Source: an uncultured Fluviicola sp. (lineage in GTDB: Bacteria > Bacteroidota > Bacteroidia > Flavobacteriales_D > Crocinitomicaceae). Taken from it: DNA of 64,000 bases. The stretch lies in the NCBI RefSeq assembly GCF_902168135.1, contig NZ_CABHOL010000021.1, positions 186,001 through 250,000 of the forward strand, written 5' to 3'. A model generated the notes under the pieces. That model ran no database searches and was not told the DNA's origin. It saw nothing but the letters and a program-made list of their open reading frames with translations. Shown in pieces: positions 8,812-15,711 of the stretch; positions within the stretch are counted from its first letter, which is position 1; the number at the start of each line of letters is the position of its first letter. Position numbers and translations under genes: made by a program.

Positions 8812-9501
8812 ATGGCTAAGTCAAATTCTAAGGCCGGTTCGTTAAGATCAGTGTTCGCACTACTGCTTCTATTCGGACCGGCTCTTATTTTAATATTCAT
8901 TTCCACTCGTGGCTGTGAACACAAATTCAAAGAGCTGGATGATTATGGTGCGATTCCTCAATTCTCCTTTACGGATGCAAAAGGAAAGGTCTACACCAAC
9001 AACTCTTTCAAGAACCAGATTGTTATTTATACAACAATACAGCCTTCCTGCCCGGATTCCTGCGGTGTCACAATCTGGCACCTGGATCAGCTGATCTATC
9101 AAAGTCTTCGTGAGAATAAGAAGAAACTAGGGCATGTGAAACTGGTTTCTGTTTTAACAGATGGAGCAGGAAATCCTGACAAGCGAATCAAGGAAGTAGA
9201 GTTTATGCTGAATGACCGTGTTGAAGGTTTCGATCCTTCTATCTGGGTAGTTGTTTCGGGCGATGCAAAATCACTTTACAATATTAAACACAACGGACAG
9301 ACTTTGCTCCAGGAGGACAAAAAGTACTTTGGAGGATTCGGGTTCCAGGAATTGATGCTTCTTTCGGATAAAAGCAATCATTTACGAATGGTCCTCCCCG
9401 GAAAAACCGAAGGTACAATCCGCACTATGCGCGATCATATGGCGCTTCTGGAAAAAGAATACGATATCAAATCGTACAAGCAGAAGCATAAAAAGTCGTG
9501 A
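8812..9501 (+). CDS. Sco/SenC-like protein lacking the copper-ligand His
   Basis: 229 residues: a membrane anchor (about 12-32) and a periplasmic thioredoxin-like domain. The Sco CxxxC motif is present as CPDSC (Cys80, Cys84). In true Sco proteins a downstream His completes the copper site. The neighbouring paralogue has it in GGFAHSDGLVL, but the matching segment here is GGFGFQELMLL, so His is replaced by Phe. The protein may be a thiol-disulfide reductant for the CuA site rather than a copper carrier, which is inference. It sits between oxidase subunit IV and the intact Sco gene. There is no sign of a frameshift: the reading frame is intact and normal in length. Confidence 0.7.
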   Translation: MAKSNSKAGSLRSVFALLLLFGPALILIFISTRGCEHKFKELDDYGAIPQFSFTDAKGKVYTNNSFKNQIVIYTTIQPSCPDSCGVTIWHLDQLIYQSLRENKKKLGHVKLVSVLTDGAGNPDKRIKEVEFMLNDRVEGFDPSIWVVVSGDAKSLYNIKHNGQTLLQEDKKYFGGFGFQELMLLSDKSNHLRMVLPGKTEGTIRTMRDHMALLEKEYDIKSYKQKHKKS

Positions 9502-9557
9502 TTTGAGAACTGCCGCGTTAGATTAGAGCAGTTTTCAGAGAGTTAATTATTAGAAAA

Positions 9558-10226
9558 ATGAAACAGATCTTACAAGTCGCGTTGATTCTGATTCTGGTTA
9601 CAAGCTGCAAAACGGAACCGGAAAAGAAACCAAAAGCACTTCCTTACTTTGGGAATTACGACATTGTTTTTTCTGAAACGGACGGAGTTCAATCAGCAGA
9701 TACGGTTTATCCGAAAATCCCCGCTTTTTCTTACCTGAACCAGGATTCTGCAATGATCACCTCGAAATCCATGAAAGGGAAAGTATGGGTCGCTAATTTC
9801 TTCTTCACAAGCTGTCCGAGTATTTGTCCCCCAATGATTTCTCAAATGAAACGATTGAACGTTCTCACAAAAGATCTGGCATCGGAAGTTCAGTTCATGT
9901 CGTTCAGTATTGATCCTAAAACAGATCAACCGCATGTACTGCGAGCTTACATTAAGAATAACGGAATCCAAACCAAAAATTGGCAGTTCTTTACGGGAGA
10001 CGAGTCGAAAACACACCGCTTGGGCGTGATGCATTTTATGGTCCATGCAGATAAAGACCCGATGGCAGCAGGAGGTTTTGCACACAGCGACGGGTTAGTC
10101 CTGGTTGACAGAGAAGGATATGTAAGAGGCGTTTACCGTGGAACACAAACAGAAGACGTCGACCAACTGAACAAAGATTTACGCAAATTATTAGAAATCG
10201 AATATGGAATCAACTCAAAGCACTAA
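9558..10226 (+). CDS. SCO1/SenC family copper chaperone for cytochrome oxidase
   Basis: 222 residues, lipoprotein signal with Cys17 (LVTSC). The thioredoxin-like domain has the full copper site: CPSIC (Cys86, Cys90) and His176 in GGFAHSDGLVL. Sco proteins deliver copper to, or reduce thiols of, the CuA centre on subunit II. FTSCPSICPPM and FSIDPKTD are family hallmarks. Its last 23 bases overlap the start of the DUF420 gene, an unusually long overlap that suggests coupled translation. It is likely part of the ctaB operon, although the 56-base gap before it is the largest in the cluster and holds a weak inverted repeat (AACTGC/GCAGTT). Confidence 0.88.
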   Translation: MKQILQVALILILVTSCKTEPEKKPKALPYFGNYDIVFSETDGVQSADTVYPKIPAFSYLNQDSAMITSKSMKGKVWVANFFFTSCPSICPPMISQMKRLNVLTKDLASEVQFMSFSIDPKTDQPHVLRAYIKNNGIQTKNWQFFTGDESKTHRLGVMHFMVHADKDPMAAGGFAHSDGLVLVDREGYVRGVYRGTQTEDVDQLNKDLRKLLEIEYGINSKH

Positions 10227-10779
10227 AACCGGGATCCGAAAACTAATCATCGTTCTTTCAATTGTTATTCCTGTTGTTGTTGCAGCTTTATTCAAAGTGA
10301 AGATCGAGGGTTATGACTGGCACTTTTTACCTTCCATTTATGCCTGTATTAACGGATTGACAGCTGTACTTTTAGTGCTGGCACTGGTCGCTATCAAACA
10401 AAAGAAAATCAGCCTGCATGAAGGGATTATTAAAGTTTGTATGGCACTTTCAGTTTTGTTCCTGTTGCTTTACGTTGCTTATCATATGACTTCAGATCCG
10501 ACACTTTACGGCGATTTGAACGGGAATGGGGAATTAGATCCTTATGAACTCACAACAATCTCATCCGGAGCTAAAATCGCTTATTTCTTCATCCTGATTA
10601 CACACATTATCTTGAGTATAGCGGTAATCCCGATGGTTCTTTTCTCGTATTTATACGCCTGGGAAGGAAAATACGACAAGCACCGCAAGTGGACGAAAAT
10701 TACCTGGCCTTTGTGGTTTTATGTAGCAGCGAGTGGTGTGGTAGTGTATATCATGATTTCTCCTTATTATCCTCATTGA
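10204..10779 (+). CDS. DUF420 membrane protein with an EF-hand-like loop
   Basis: 191 residues with five predicted helices (about 12-31, 43-65, 76-96, 122-147, 163-187). DUF420/CtaM-like proteins are needed for assembly of some heme-copper oxidases. YAYHM-type helix three and ILITHIILS in helix four fit the family. Between helices three and four lies DLNGNGELDPYE (residues 104-115), which matches a 12-residue EF-hand calcium loop at every key position (D1, N3, N5, G6, L8, D9, E12). The shorter usual loop of the family, as I remember it, is not of this kind. It is the last gene of the oxidase operon; an imperfect hairpin follows. Confidence 0.8.
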   Translation: MESTQSTKTGIRKLIIVLSIVIPVVVAALFKVKIEGYDWHFLPSIYACINGLTAVLLVLALVAIKQKKISLHEGIIKVCMALSVLFLLLYVAYHMTSDPTLYGDLNGNGELDPYELTTISSGAKIAYFFILITHIILSIAVIPMVLFSYLYAWEGKYDKHRKWTKITWPLWFYVAASGVVVYIMISPYYPH

Positions 10780-10780
10780 T

Positions 10781-10805
10781 AATTACGAATGCCGAATTCC
10801 TAATT
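10781..10805. terminator. Imperfect hairpin after the oxidase operon
   Basis: Arms AATTACGAAT and ATTCCTAATT pair with one mismatch around a five-base loop. It lies between convergent genes ending at 10779 and 10822. It is AT-rich and weak, so it is only a plausible terminator. Confidence 0.4.
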
Positions 10806-10821
10806 GAGGATTTGGAGTTTT

Positions 10822-11652
10822 CTACTTAGGCTGCGGACAACTTTTCTTTCCGCCCATGCGAATCATTAAACCGATCCCGAAGAATGTGTACCAATCCCTG
10901 CTGGCACGGTTTCCTCTTTGTCCGAAACGATTCCCGTCCAGACTTCTATTGCTTAGCGCTGCAGCTGTAGGTCCATTTTGAGCAGCCAGGAGCAATGGAT
11001 CAGCATATCTGTATCCACCGACATCATCCAGGTAATCCGTAAACAACAGGCGAATTCCGTACTCAATATTCAAACCGATGTTTTCACTGATGGAAACACG
11101 TGCACCAATTGCGATCGGAATCCCCATTTGTACACGTGAATACTTACTTCTATCTGCCAGATCAGTTCCCTGACCCTCAGTTCCAAGAGGCTGCAGTTCC
11201 ACCATCTCTCCATTGTAATTTGTCATTGGATTAATACGCGTCAGCGACAATTCTGCCAATAGATAAGCCGTTCCTCTATATCTTCTGTTCCCAATCTCAA
11301 AAGGGAAATAAGTCACTTCTATTCCGGATCCGAACTCAAACAGGTCCGATTGAAAGGAAAGATTCCTGTTCTTATAAAAATCACCACTTTGTTCACTATC
11401 ATACCCTTCTATTTTTCCATAGGTGAAATTTGCGCGGTATGCCATACGGGCATTGATATTGTAACGGTATAATAACTGACCCGCAGGATTTGTATGGTTA
11501 AAATGCTTTTGGTTCAGATCTCCGATATAGTAACTTCCGCCGACCATAAAGCCAATTTCAGAACGTGACAAAGCATTATGCTTATGCGCCTTTTGACCCC
11601 ATGACAAAGAAGTTAAACTACAAAGTAAACCAATCAGAATTCTGTTATGCAT
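10822..11652 (-). CDS. DUF6089-type outer-membrane beta-barrel protein
   Basis: 276 residues from the ATG at 11652; the longer frame to 11793 runs into asd and would bury the signal peptide, so it is rejected. Signal peptide MHNRILIGLLCSLTSLSWGQ. The segment EIGFMVGGSYYIGDLN near residue 30, followed by paired beta-strand segments and a closing region with YGIRLLFTDYLDDVGG, fits the DUF6089 porin-like family common in Bacteroidota. It probably forms an eight-stranded outer-membrane barrel. It starts 26 bases after the asd stop and is likely cotranscribed with asd, though no functional link is evident. Confidence 0.75.
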   Translation of the reverse strand: MHNRILIGLLCSLTSLSWGQKAHKHNALSRSEIGFMVGGSYYIGDLNQKHFNHTNPAGQLLYRYNINARMAYRANFTYGKIEGYDSEQSGDFYKNRNLSFQSDLFEFGSGIEVTYFPFEIGNRRYRGTAYLLAELSLTRINPMTNYNGEMVELQPLGTEGQGTDLADRSKYSRVQMGIPIAIGARVSISENIGLNIEYGIRLLFTDYLDDVGGYRYADPLLLAAQNGPTAAALSNRSLDGNRFGQRGNRASRDWYTFFGIGLMIRMGGKKSCPQPK

Positions 11653-11678
11653 ACCAGTTATAACGGTTTTGATCGCGA

Positions 11679-12692
11679 TTAATTGTGCGTCCCGGCGGTC
11701 ATAGGAACTAAAATTCCTTTCTTGATAAGCAGTTCCGCGATCTGGACAGCATTTGTTGCCGCTCCTTTTCTCAGATTGTCGGCTACTACCCACATGTTCA
11801 GGGTCTTTTCCTGGCTTTCATCTCTTCGGATACGCCCTACGAAAACATCATCTTTGGCTTCAGCAAAACGAGGCATCGGGTAAGTATTCGTCGTAGGGTC
11901 ATCTTTCAAAGTAATTCCCGGAGTTTCGTGAAGCAGTTTTCGTACATCTGCCAAATCGAATTCTTTTTCGAACTCTACATTCACCGCTTCCGAATGTCCG
12001 CCAACAACAGGAACACGAACGGCAGTTGCTGTTACAGAAATAGCAGGGTCCAATATTTTCTTGGTCTCGTTGGTCAATTTCATTTCCTCTTTGGTATAGC
12101 CATTATCCAGGAAGGAATCACAATGAGGAATACAGTTTTTATCGATCGGATAGTTGTACGCCATTTCACCTGAAATTCCGGCACGTTCATTCTCCAATTG
12201 CTGTACCGCTTTTACACCTGTTCCTGTAATGGACTGGTAAGTGGAAACGACCACGCGCTTCACACCGTAAGCTTTGTGCAAAGGTGCCAATGCCATCAAT
12301 AACTGGATCGTGCTGCAGTTCGGGTTGGCAATGATCTTATCAGATACTGTCAAAAGATCTCCGTTAATTTCAGGAACGATCAATTTTTTGTCGGGGTGCA
12401 TTCTCCATGCCGAGCTGTTATCGATCACTGTTGTACCAACTGCTTCGAACTTAGGCGCCCATTCCAAAGAAGTTTCGCCGCCTGCTGAGAAAATAGCTAC
12501 ATCGGGTTTCATAGTCACAGCCGTTGCCAAATCCACAACCGGAAATTCCAATCCTCCGAATTCGATCATCTTACCAACCGATTTCTCTGAAGCTACAGGT
12601 ATTAATTCCGTAATAGGAAATGAACGTTCTTTTAACACTTCCATCATCACATTTCCAACCATTCCTGTCGCTCCGACAACTGCTACTCTCAT
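11679..12692 (-). CDS. asd: Aspartate-semialdehyde dehydrogenase
   Basis: 337 residues from the ATG at 12692; a TTG two codons earlier is possible but less likely. The enzyme reduces aspartyl phosphate to aspartate semialdehyde with NADPH, a branch point for lysine/diaminopimelate, threonine and methionine. The NADP-binding start is MRVAVVGATGMVGN; the nucleophile is Cys126 in NPNCSTIQL; the substrate region has GHSEAVNVEFE. A -7-like box TATTTTTG lies at 12717-12710 on the minus strand, giving a leader of roughly a dozen bases. Length and motifs are standard. Confidence 0.95.
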   Translation of the reverse strand: MRVAVVGATGMVGNVMMEVLKERSFPITELIPVASEKSVGKMIEFGGLEFPVVDLATAVTMKPDVAIFSAGGETSLEWAPKFEAVGTTVIDNSSAWRMHPDKKLIVPEINGDLLTVSDKIIANPNCSTIQLLMALAPLHKAYGVKRVVVSTYQSITGTGVKAVQQLENERAGISGEMAYNYPIDKNCIPHCDSFLDNGYTKEEMKLTNETKKILDPAISVTATAVRVPVVGGHSEAVNVEFEKEFDLADVRKLLHETPGITLKDDPTTNTYPMPRFAEAKDDVFVGRIRRDESQEKTLNMWVVADNLRKGAATNAVQIAELLIKKGILVPMTAGTHN

Positions 12693-12731
12693 AACCAAAA
12701 AATTTTACACAAAAATAAGAAAAAGCGACAG

Positions 12732-12773
12732 CTTTTGATAACTGAACAAACGTTAGTGCAGTTCAACAAAGAG
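12732..12773 (-). repeat. Dispersed intergenic repeat, shortest copy
   Basis: The minus strand reads CTCTTTGTTGAACTGCACTA, identical over 20 bases to 40703-40722 on the plus strand, then continues to TTATCAAAAG, the ending shared with copies at 33.6 and 40.8 kb. The middle is shorter here than in the other copies. It may be the minimal form of the element. Confidence 0.55.
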
Positions 12774-12912
12774 AATTTTAAGAAAAAGTTTTGCTTTTGA
12801 TTAGACAAGTGTTAGTATTGAAATAAATTAGAATAACTCGAATAGAACGGTTGAAAGTTCCAATAGTTACAGGAATCAAAGGGTTCAAAAAATTTAATTA
12901 CTGAAAATCAAA

Positions 12913-12972
12913 TTTGAACATTTGAATCTGCTCCGCCGCGGTGGACAGAAACATTTGAACATTTGAACATTT
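12913..12972. repeat. ACATTTGAA repeats flanking a GC-rich palindrome
   Basis: TTTGAACATTTGAA at 12913-12926 and ACATTTGAACATTTGAACATTT at 12951-12972 flank an interrupted palindrome at 12927-12949, with TCTG/CAGA outer and TCCGCC/GGTGGA inner arms. The core is far richer in G and C than its surroundings. This looks like a REP- or MITE-like unit rather than a gene part. Confidence 0.5.
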
Positions 12973-13090
12973 TTCGTAAAATCGATTCATTCATGTATCT
13001 TTGTACCGGAAAAACCATTTCCACCGATTTGAAGTGAGGAAAAGTTCACCACACGTGACAGTCATTTCGGAGTATTTTACAAAACATTTC

Positions 13091-14212
13091 ATGCAATTTG
13101 ATGAATTAAACTTGTATCCGCATTTATTGGATGCATTAAAAGAATTAGACTACACTACTCCAACACCTATCCAGGAACAATCGATCCCAAGTTTATTAGA
13201 AGGAAAAGACTTATTCGGCTGCGCGCAAACAGGAACCGGGAAAACGGCTGCTTTTGCATTGCCCATTTTACAGCATTTGGAACCGGACGGACCGATCAAG
13301 GGAAAACGTCCCATCCGTTGCCTGGTTTTGGCACCTACCAGAGAATTGGCGAACCAAATCAACGATAGTTTTAAAGCCTACGGAAAACATTCCAAACTCC
13401 GCTCCATGGTAATTTTTGGTGGTGTAAACCAAAATAAACAAGTCAATCAGCTAAATGCCGGAGTAGACATTTTGGTAGCAACTCCCGGTCGGTTACTGGA
13501 TTTAATGAACCAGGGGCATATTCACTTGTCCAAGATCACCCATTTCGTACTAGATGAAGCAGACCGTATGCTTGATATGGGATTCATTCACGACATTAAA
13601 AGGATCCTCCCGCGTTTGCCGAAGAACAAACAAAATATTTTTTTCTCTGCAACCATTTCTCCAACAATTATGGAGTTGGCTGGAACCATCCTGTTTGATC
13701 CGGTAAATGTGCGCGTGACACCGGTTTCTTCAACAGCGGAAATCGTTGAGCAGTTTGTTTATTACGTAGAGAAAGCCGAAAAACGTGCTTTCCTGAAGCA
13801 ATTGATCAAAAGTGAGAATATTTCACATGCAATTGTCTTCACACGAACCAAGCACGGTGCAGACCGCGTAGCAAGAGAATTGACAAAATCCGGTCATAAA
13901 GCCGAAGCCATTCACGGAGACAAATCCCAAAATGCGCGCGAAAGAGCTTTGGCAGGTTTTAAGAACAGAACGGTGAACTTCCTGGTTGCAACGGATATTG
14001 CCTCACGTGGTATCGACATCGATCAATTGGAATACGTGATCAATTTTGAGATTCCTGAAGTAGCGGAAACATATGTGCACCGAATAGGACGAACCGGTCG
14101 TGCCGGGTCAAGCGGTGTTGCTTATACCATGTGTTCAAGCGAGGAAAAAGGGTCTTTGAAAGCAATCCAGAAGCTGATTAATCAACAAATCCCGGAGCGG
14201 AAGTTGAAGTAA
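13091..14212 (+). CDS. rhlE: DEAD-box ATP-dependent RNA helicase, RhlE type
   Basis: 373 residues from the ATG at 13091; the open frame extends to 13001 but overlaps the probable promoter box, and MQFDELNLYP is the usual start of the family. Helicase motifs are in order: Q motif TPTPIQ (24-29), Walker A AQTGTGKT (45-52), PTREL, GG, TPGR (131-134), DEAD (155-158), SAT (186-188), then the C-terminal lobe with ATDIASRGIDI and HRIGRTGR. RhlE unwinds RNA in ribosome maturation and RNA decay. The basic C-terminal tail is very short. The last 60 coding bases recur, diverged, at 14867-14929, beyond the convergent lipoprotein gene. Confidence 0.93.
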   Translation: MQFDELNLYPHLLDALKELDYTTPTPIQEQSIPSLLEGKDLFGCAQTGTGKTAAFALPILQHLEPDGPIKGKRPIRCLVLAPTRELANQINDSFKAYGKHSKLRSMVIFGGVNQNKQVNQLNAGVDILVATPGRLLDLMNQGHIHLSKITHFVLDEADRMLDMGFIHDIKRILPRLPKNKQNIFFSATISPTIMELAGTILFDPVNVRVTPVSSTAEIVEQFVYYVEKAEKRAFLKQLIKSENISHAIVFTRTKHGADRVARELTKSGHKAEAIHGDKSQNARERALAGFKNRTVNFLVATDIASRGIDIDQLEYVINFEIPEVAETYVHRIGRTGRAGSSGVAYTMCSSEEKGSLKAIQKLINQQIPERKLK

Positions 14213-14245
14213 TCAATTTGGCGAAATTTAGTGACGTTGAGATAT

Positions 14246-14740
14246 TTATAGTAATCGTTTTGCAGTATAAGCGCCGTTACTAATGACCTTTACGTCACTA
14301 TTTATAATGCTTTCAAAATTTCCGGAAAAATTACCTGTGTATGTTTCTATTCCTCCCGAAACGGATTTTGATACATATAAACTTCCCGAACTCATTAAAA
14401 AAGTCTCTTGATTTGAACCCACAAAACGCGAGTCGGAACCACTTGCCGGAAATGATATTGTAGTATCTGAACCACTAAAAGCAGGGAACAAAAAATTGAA
14501 AGAACTGGTATCTGCCTGGCGTGTTGCTGAAATTGTAATGTATGGACCTGTGCCATAATTAGCAATGACGCAATTAACGTTCGCGGGATCTGCTGACCAG
14601 GTTGTCCCATCAATTGTAGCAGACATATTCCCATATAAGGATGTATCTTCATTCGTGTTTGGTGTTGGTACATCATTATTTGTGTCTTTTTTGCAGGCAA
14701 ATACAACAAAACAGACTGAAATCAAAAGTAATTTTTTCAT
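14246..14740 (-). CDS. Small lipoprotein, possibly DUF6252-like
   Basis: 164 residues from the ATG at 14740; the seven residues before it in the open frame are not part of the signal. MKKLLLISVCFVVFAC gives a clear lipobox Cys16 followed by KKD. The mature part has MSATIDGTTWSAD near residues 38-50 and ends in beta-rich, Ser/Gly-rich sequence, in the style of DUF6252 lipoproteins. Function is unknown. It is convergent with rhlE (33 bases between stops) and lies exactly between the real rhlE 3' end and its duplicate, so it may have arrived by insertion at the rhlE end. Confidence 0.65.
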   Translation of the reverse strand: MKKLLLISVCFVVFACKKDTNNDVPTPNTNEDTSLYGNMSATIDGTTWSADPANVNCVIANYGTGPYITISATRQADTSSFNFLFPAFSGSDTTISFPASGSDSRFVGSNQETFLMSSGSLYVSKSVSGGIETYTGNFSGNFESIINSDVKVISNGAYTAKRLL

Positions 14741-14866
14741 AACTGAGAAATTAAAAAGCAATACTTCTCTATAGTTTCAAAATGAGAAGTAAGGAATTTA
14801 ACACAAATTTCAAAAAGAAACAAGTTTATTTCATGGAAGACGCTGAAAGATAGACAGATCGTATTA

Positions 14867-14929
14867 AAAGGGTCTTTGAAAGCAATCCGGAAGCTGATCA
14901 ATCAGCAGATCCTGCAGCGAAAACTGTGA
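14867..14929 (+). pseudogene. Diverged copy of the rhlE 3' end, with stop
   Basis: Twenty codons plus a TGA stop align without gaps to codons 353-372 of rhlE (14147-14206). By eye 51 of 60 bases match. Six of the nine differences are synonymous (for example ATT/ATC, CAA/CAG twice, TTG/CTG) and three change residues (Q to R, P to L, E to Q). That bias suggests the copy came from a once functional rhlE relative, not from decay of a fresh duplicate. No start codon or helicase core precedes it, so it cannot encode a helicase. Confidence 0.85.
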
Positions 14930-14950
14930 ACTGAATGTAACTATTTAGCA

Positions 14951-14986
14951 AAATCGGAATATCTATATATAGCGATGTTCCGATTT
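14951..14986. terminator. Hairpin beyond the rhlE echo
   Basis: Perfect nine-base arms AAATCGGAA (14951-14959) and TTCCGATTT (14978-14986) with an 18-base loop. It lies 22 bases after the stop of the rhlE fragment and 71 bases from the convergent gene end at 15057. It could be the old terminator of the lost helicase gene. The rest of 14741-15056 holds nothing I can name. Confidence 0.4.
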
Positions 14987-15056
14987 CGCGATATTCTAAC
15001 ATTGCAATATCACCATGTTCGAATTTTCCAAAATCTATTCAACAGTTAAAGCAACA

Positions 15057-15620
15057 TTACTTCAACCGTTTTTTCATAACCTTTTCTATAGCTCCAAGCC
15101 AGTAATTTCTAAAACCAAATCCATTGGGTTTACCGGTTAGTTTTTTCATTTTGGAAATAGCGCCCGAAGAAATATCAAACTGAATGACGTAAACGGACGC
15201 AAGCTCTTCGCTCTTACTGAAATACTCCACAATATAGACCAATCCGGTTCCATTTCCCTGTCCGACGTATTTCTCTACCTCTTTTTGAGCATCTGACTCC
15301 GATAAACTATAAGTGTTGTCCGTTACAAGTTCATCGGCATTAACTTCATCATTTGCCTTTTTAACAATATCAAGTGACACTTTCACCTTTGCCGCACCAT
15401 AATACTTCGCTAGATCGTATTTGTCAGATTCCGTAATCAATACGCTGTTCCAAACATTCAAATAATAACTTTGAATTTTAGCGGGCTCCGTAAAACCAGC
15501 AGACCCAACCATTTTAGCTTGGGAAAAATCAATCCCGAACCAGGTAATCTCGTCCAGTTTCTGTGCAAAGGAATTGTGAATTAAAAATAAGGCGGAAACA
15601 ATTAAAAGTGCTTTTTTCAT
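15057..15620 (-). CDS. Secreted protein of unknown function
   Basis: 187 residues with a signal peptide (MKKALLIVSALFLIHNSFAQ). The mature protein has alternating hydrophobic beta-strands and a lysine-rich C-terminus ending KKRLK. I do not recognise the family, although proteins with the opening LDEITWFGIDFSQAK occur as unnamed Bacteroidota secreted proteins in my memory. No Cys suggests a soluble periplasmic protein. A promoter pair (TATCTTTG with TTG 21 bases upstream) lies just before it. Single gene, divergent from the lamin-tail gene at 15712. Confidence 0.6.
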   Translation of the reverse strand: MKKALLIVSALFLIHNSFAQKLDEITWFGIDFSQAKMVGSAGFTEPAKIQSYYLNVWNSVLITESDKYDLAKYYGAAKVKVSLDIVKKANDEVNADELVTDNTYSLSESDAQKEVEKYVGQGNGTGLVYIVEYFSKSEELASVYVIQFDISSGAISKMKKLTGKPNGFGFRNYWLGAIEKVMKKRLK

Positions 15621-15639
15621 TTTAAGTTAGTTTGATGCT

Positions 15640-15671
15640 CAAAGATAAATAGTTTATTAAAAATAGGTCAA
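15640..15671 (-). promoter_or_regulatory. Promoter of the 15620 secreted-protein gene
   Basis: On the minus strand TTG (15671-15669), 21 bases, then TATCTTTG (15647-15640), matching the Bacteroidota -33/-7 arrangement. Transcription would begin near 15634, giving a leader of about 14 bases before the ATG at 15620. Confidence 0.5.
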
Positions 15672-15711
15672 TCAAAACGGACTTTTGTATATTTAATCCG
15701 ACTTAATTGAT

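Larger units (their letters stand above)
12693..13090. other. 398-base intergenic region between asd and rhlE
   Basis: This divergent gap holds the asd promoter box near 12710, one copy of a dispersed repeat (12732-12773), an AT-rich block of ACATTTGAA direct repeats around a GC-rich palindrome (12913-12972), and a -7 box TATCTTTG at 12996-13003 that would start rhlE transcription near 13009, giving a leader of about 80 bases. I see no further gene. Confidence 0.5.

Noticed and set aside
8812-9501. First Sco-like gene as a decaying pseudogene
   Set aside because: The frame is intact, length is normal and the CxxxC motif is kept, so specialisation is more likely than decay.
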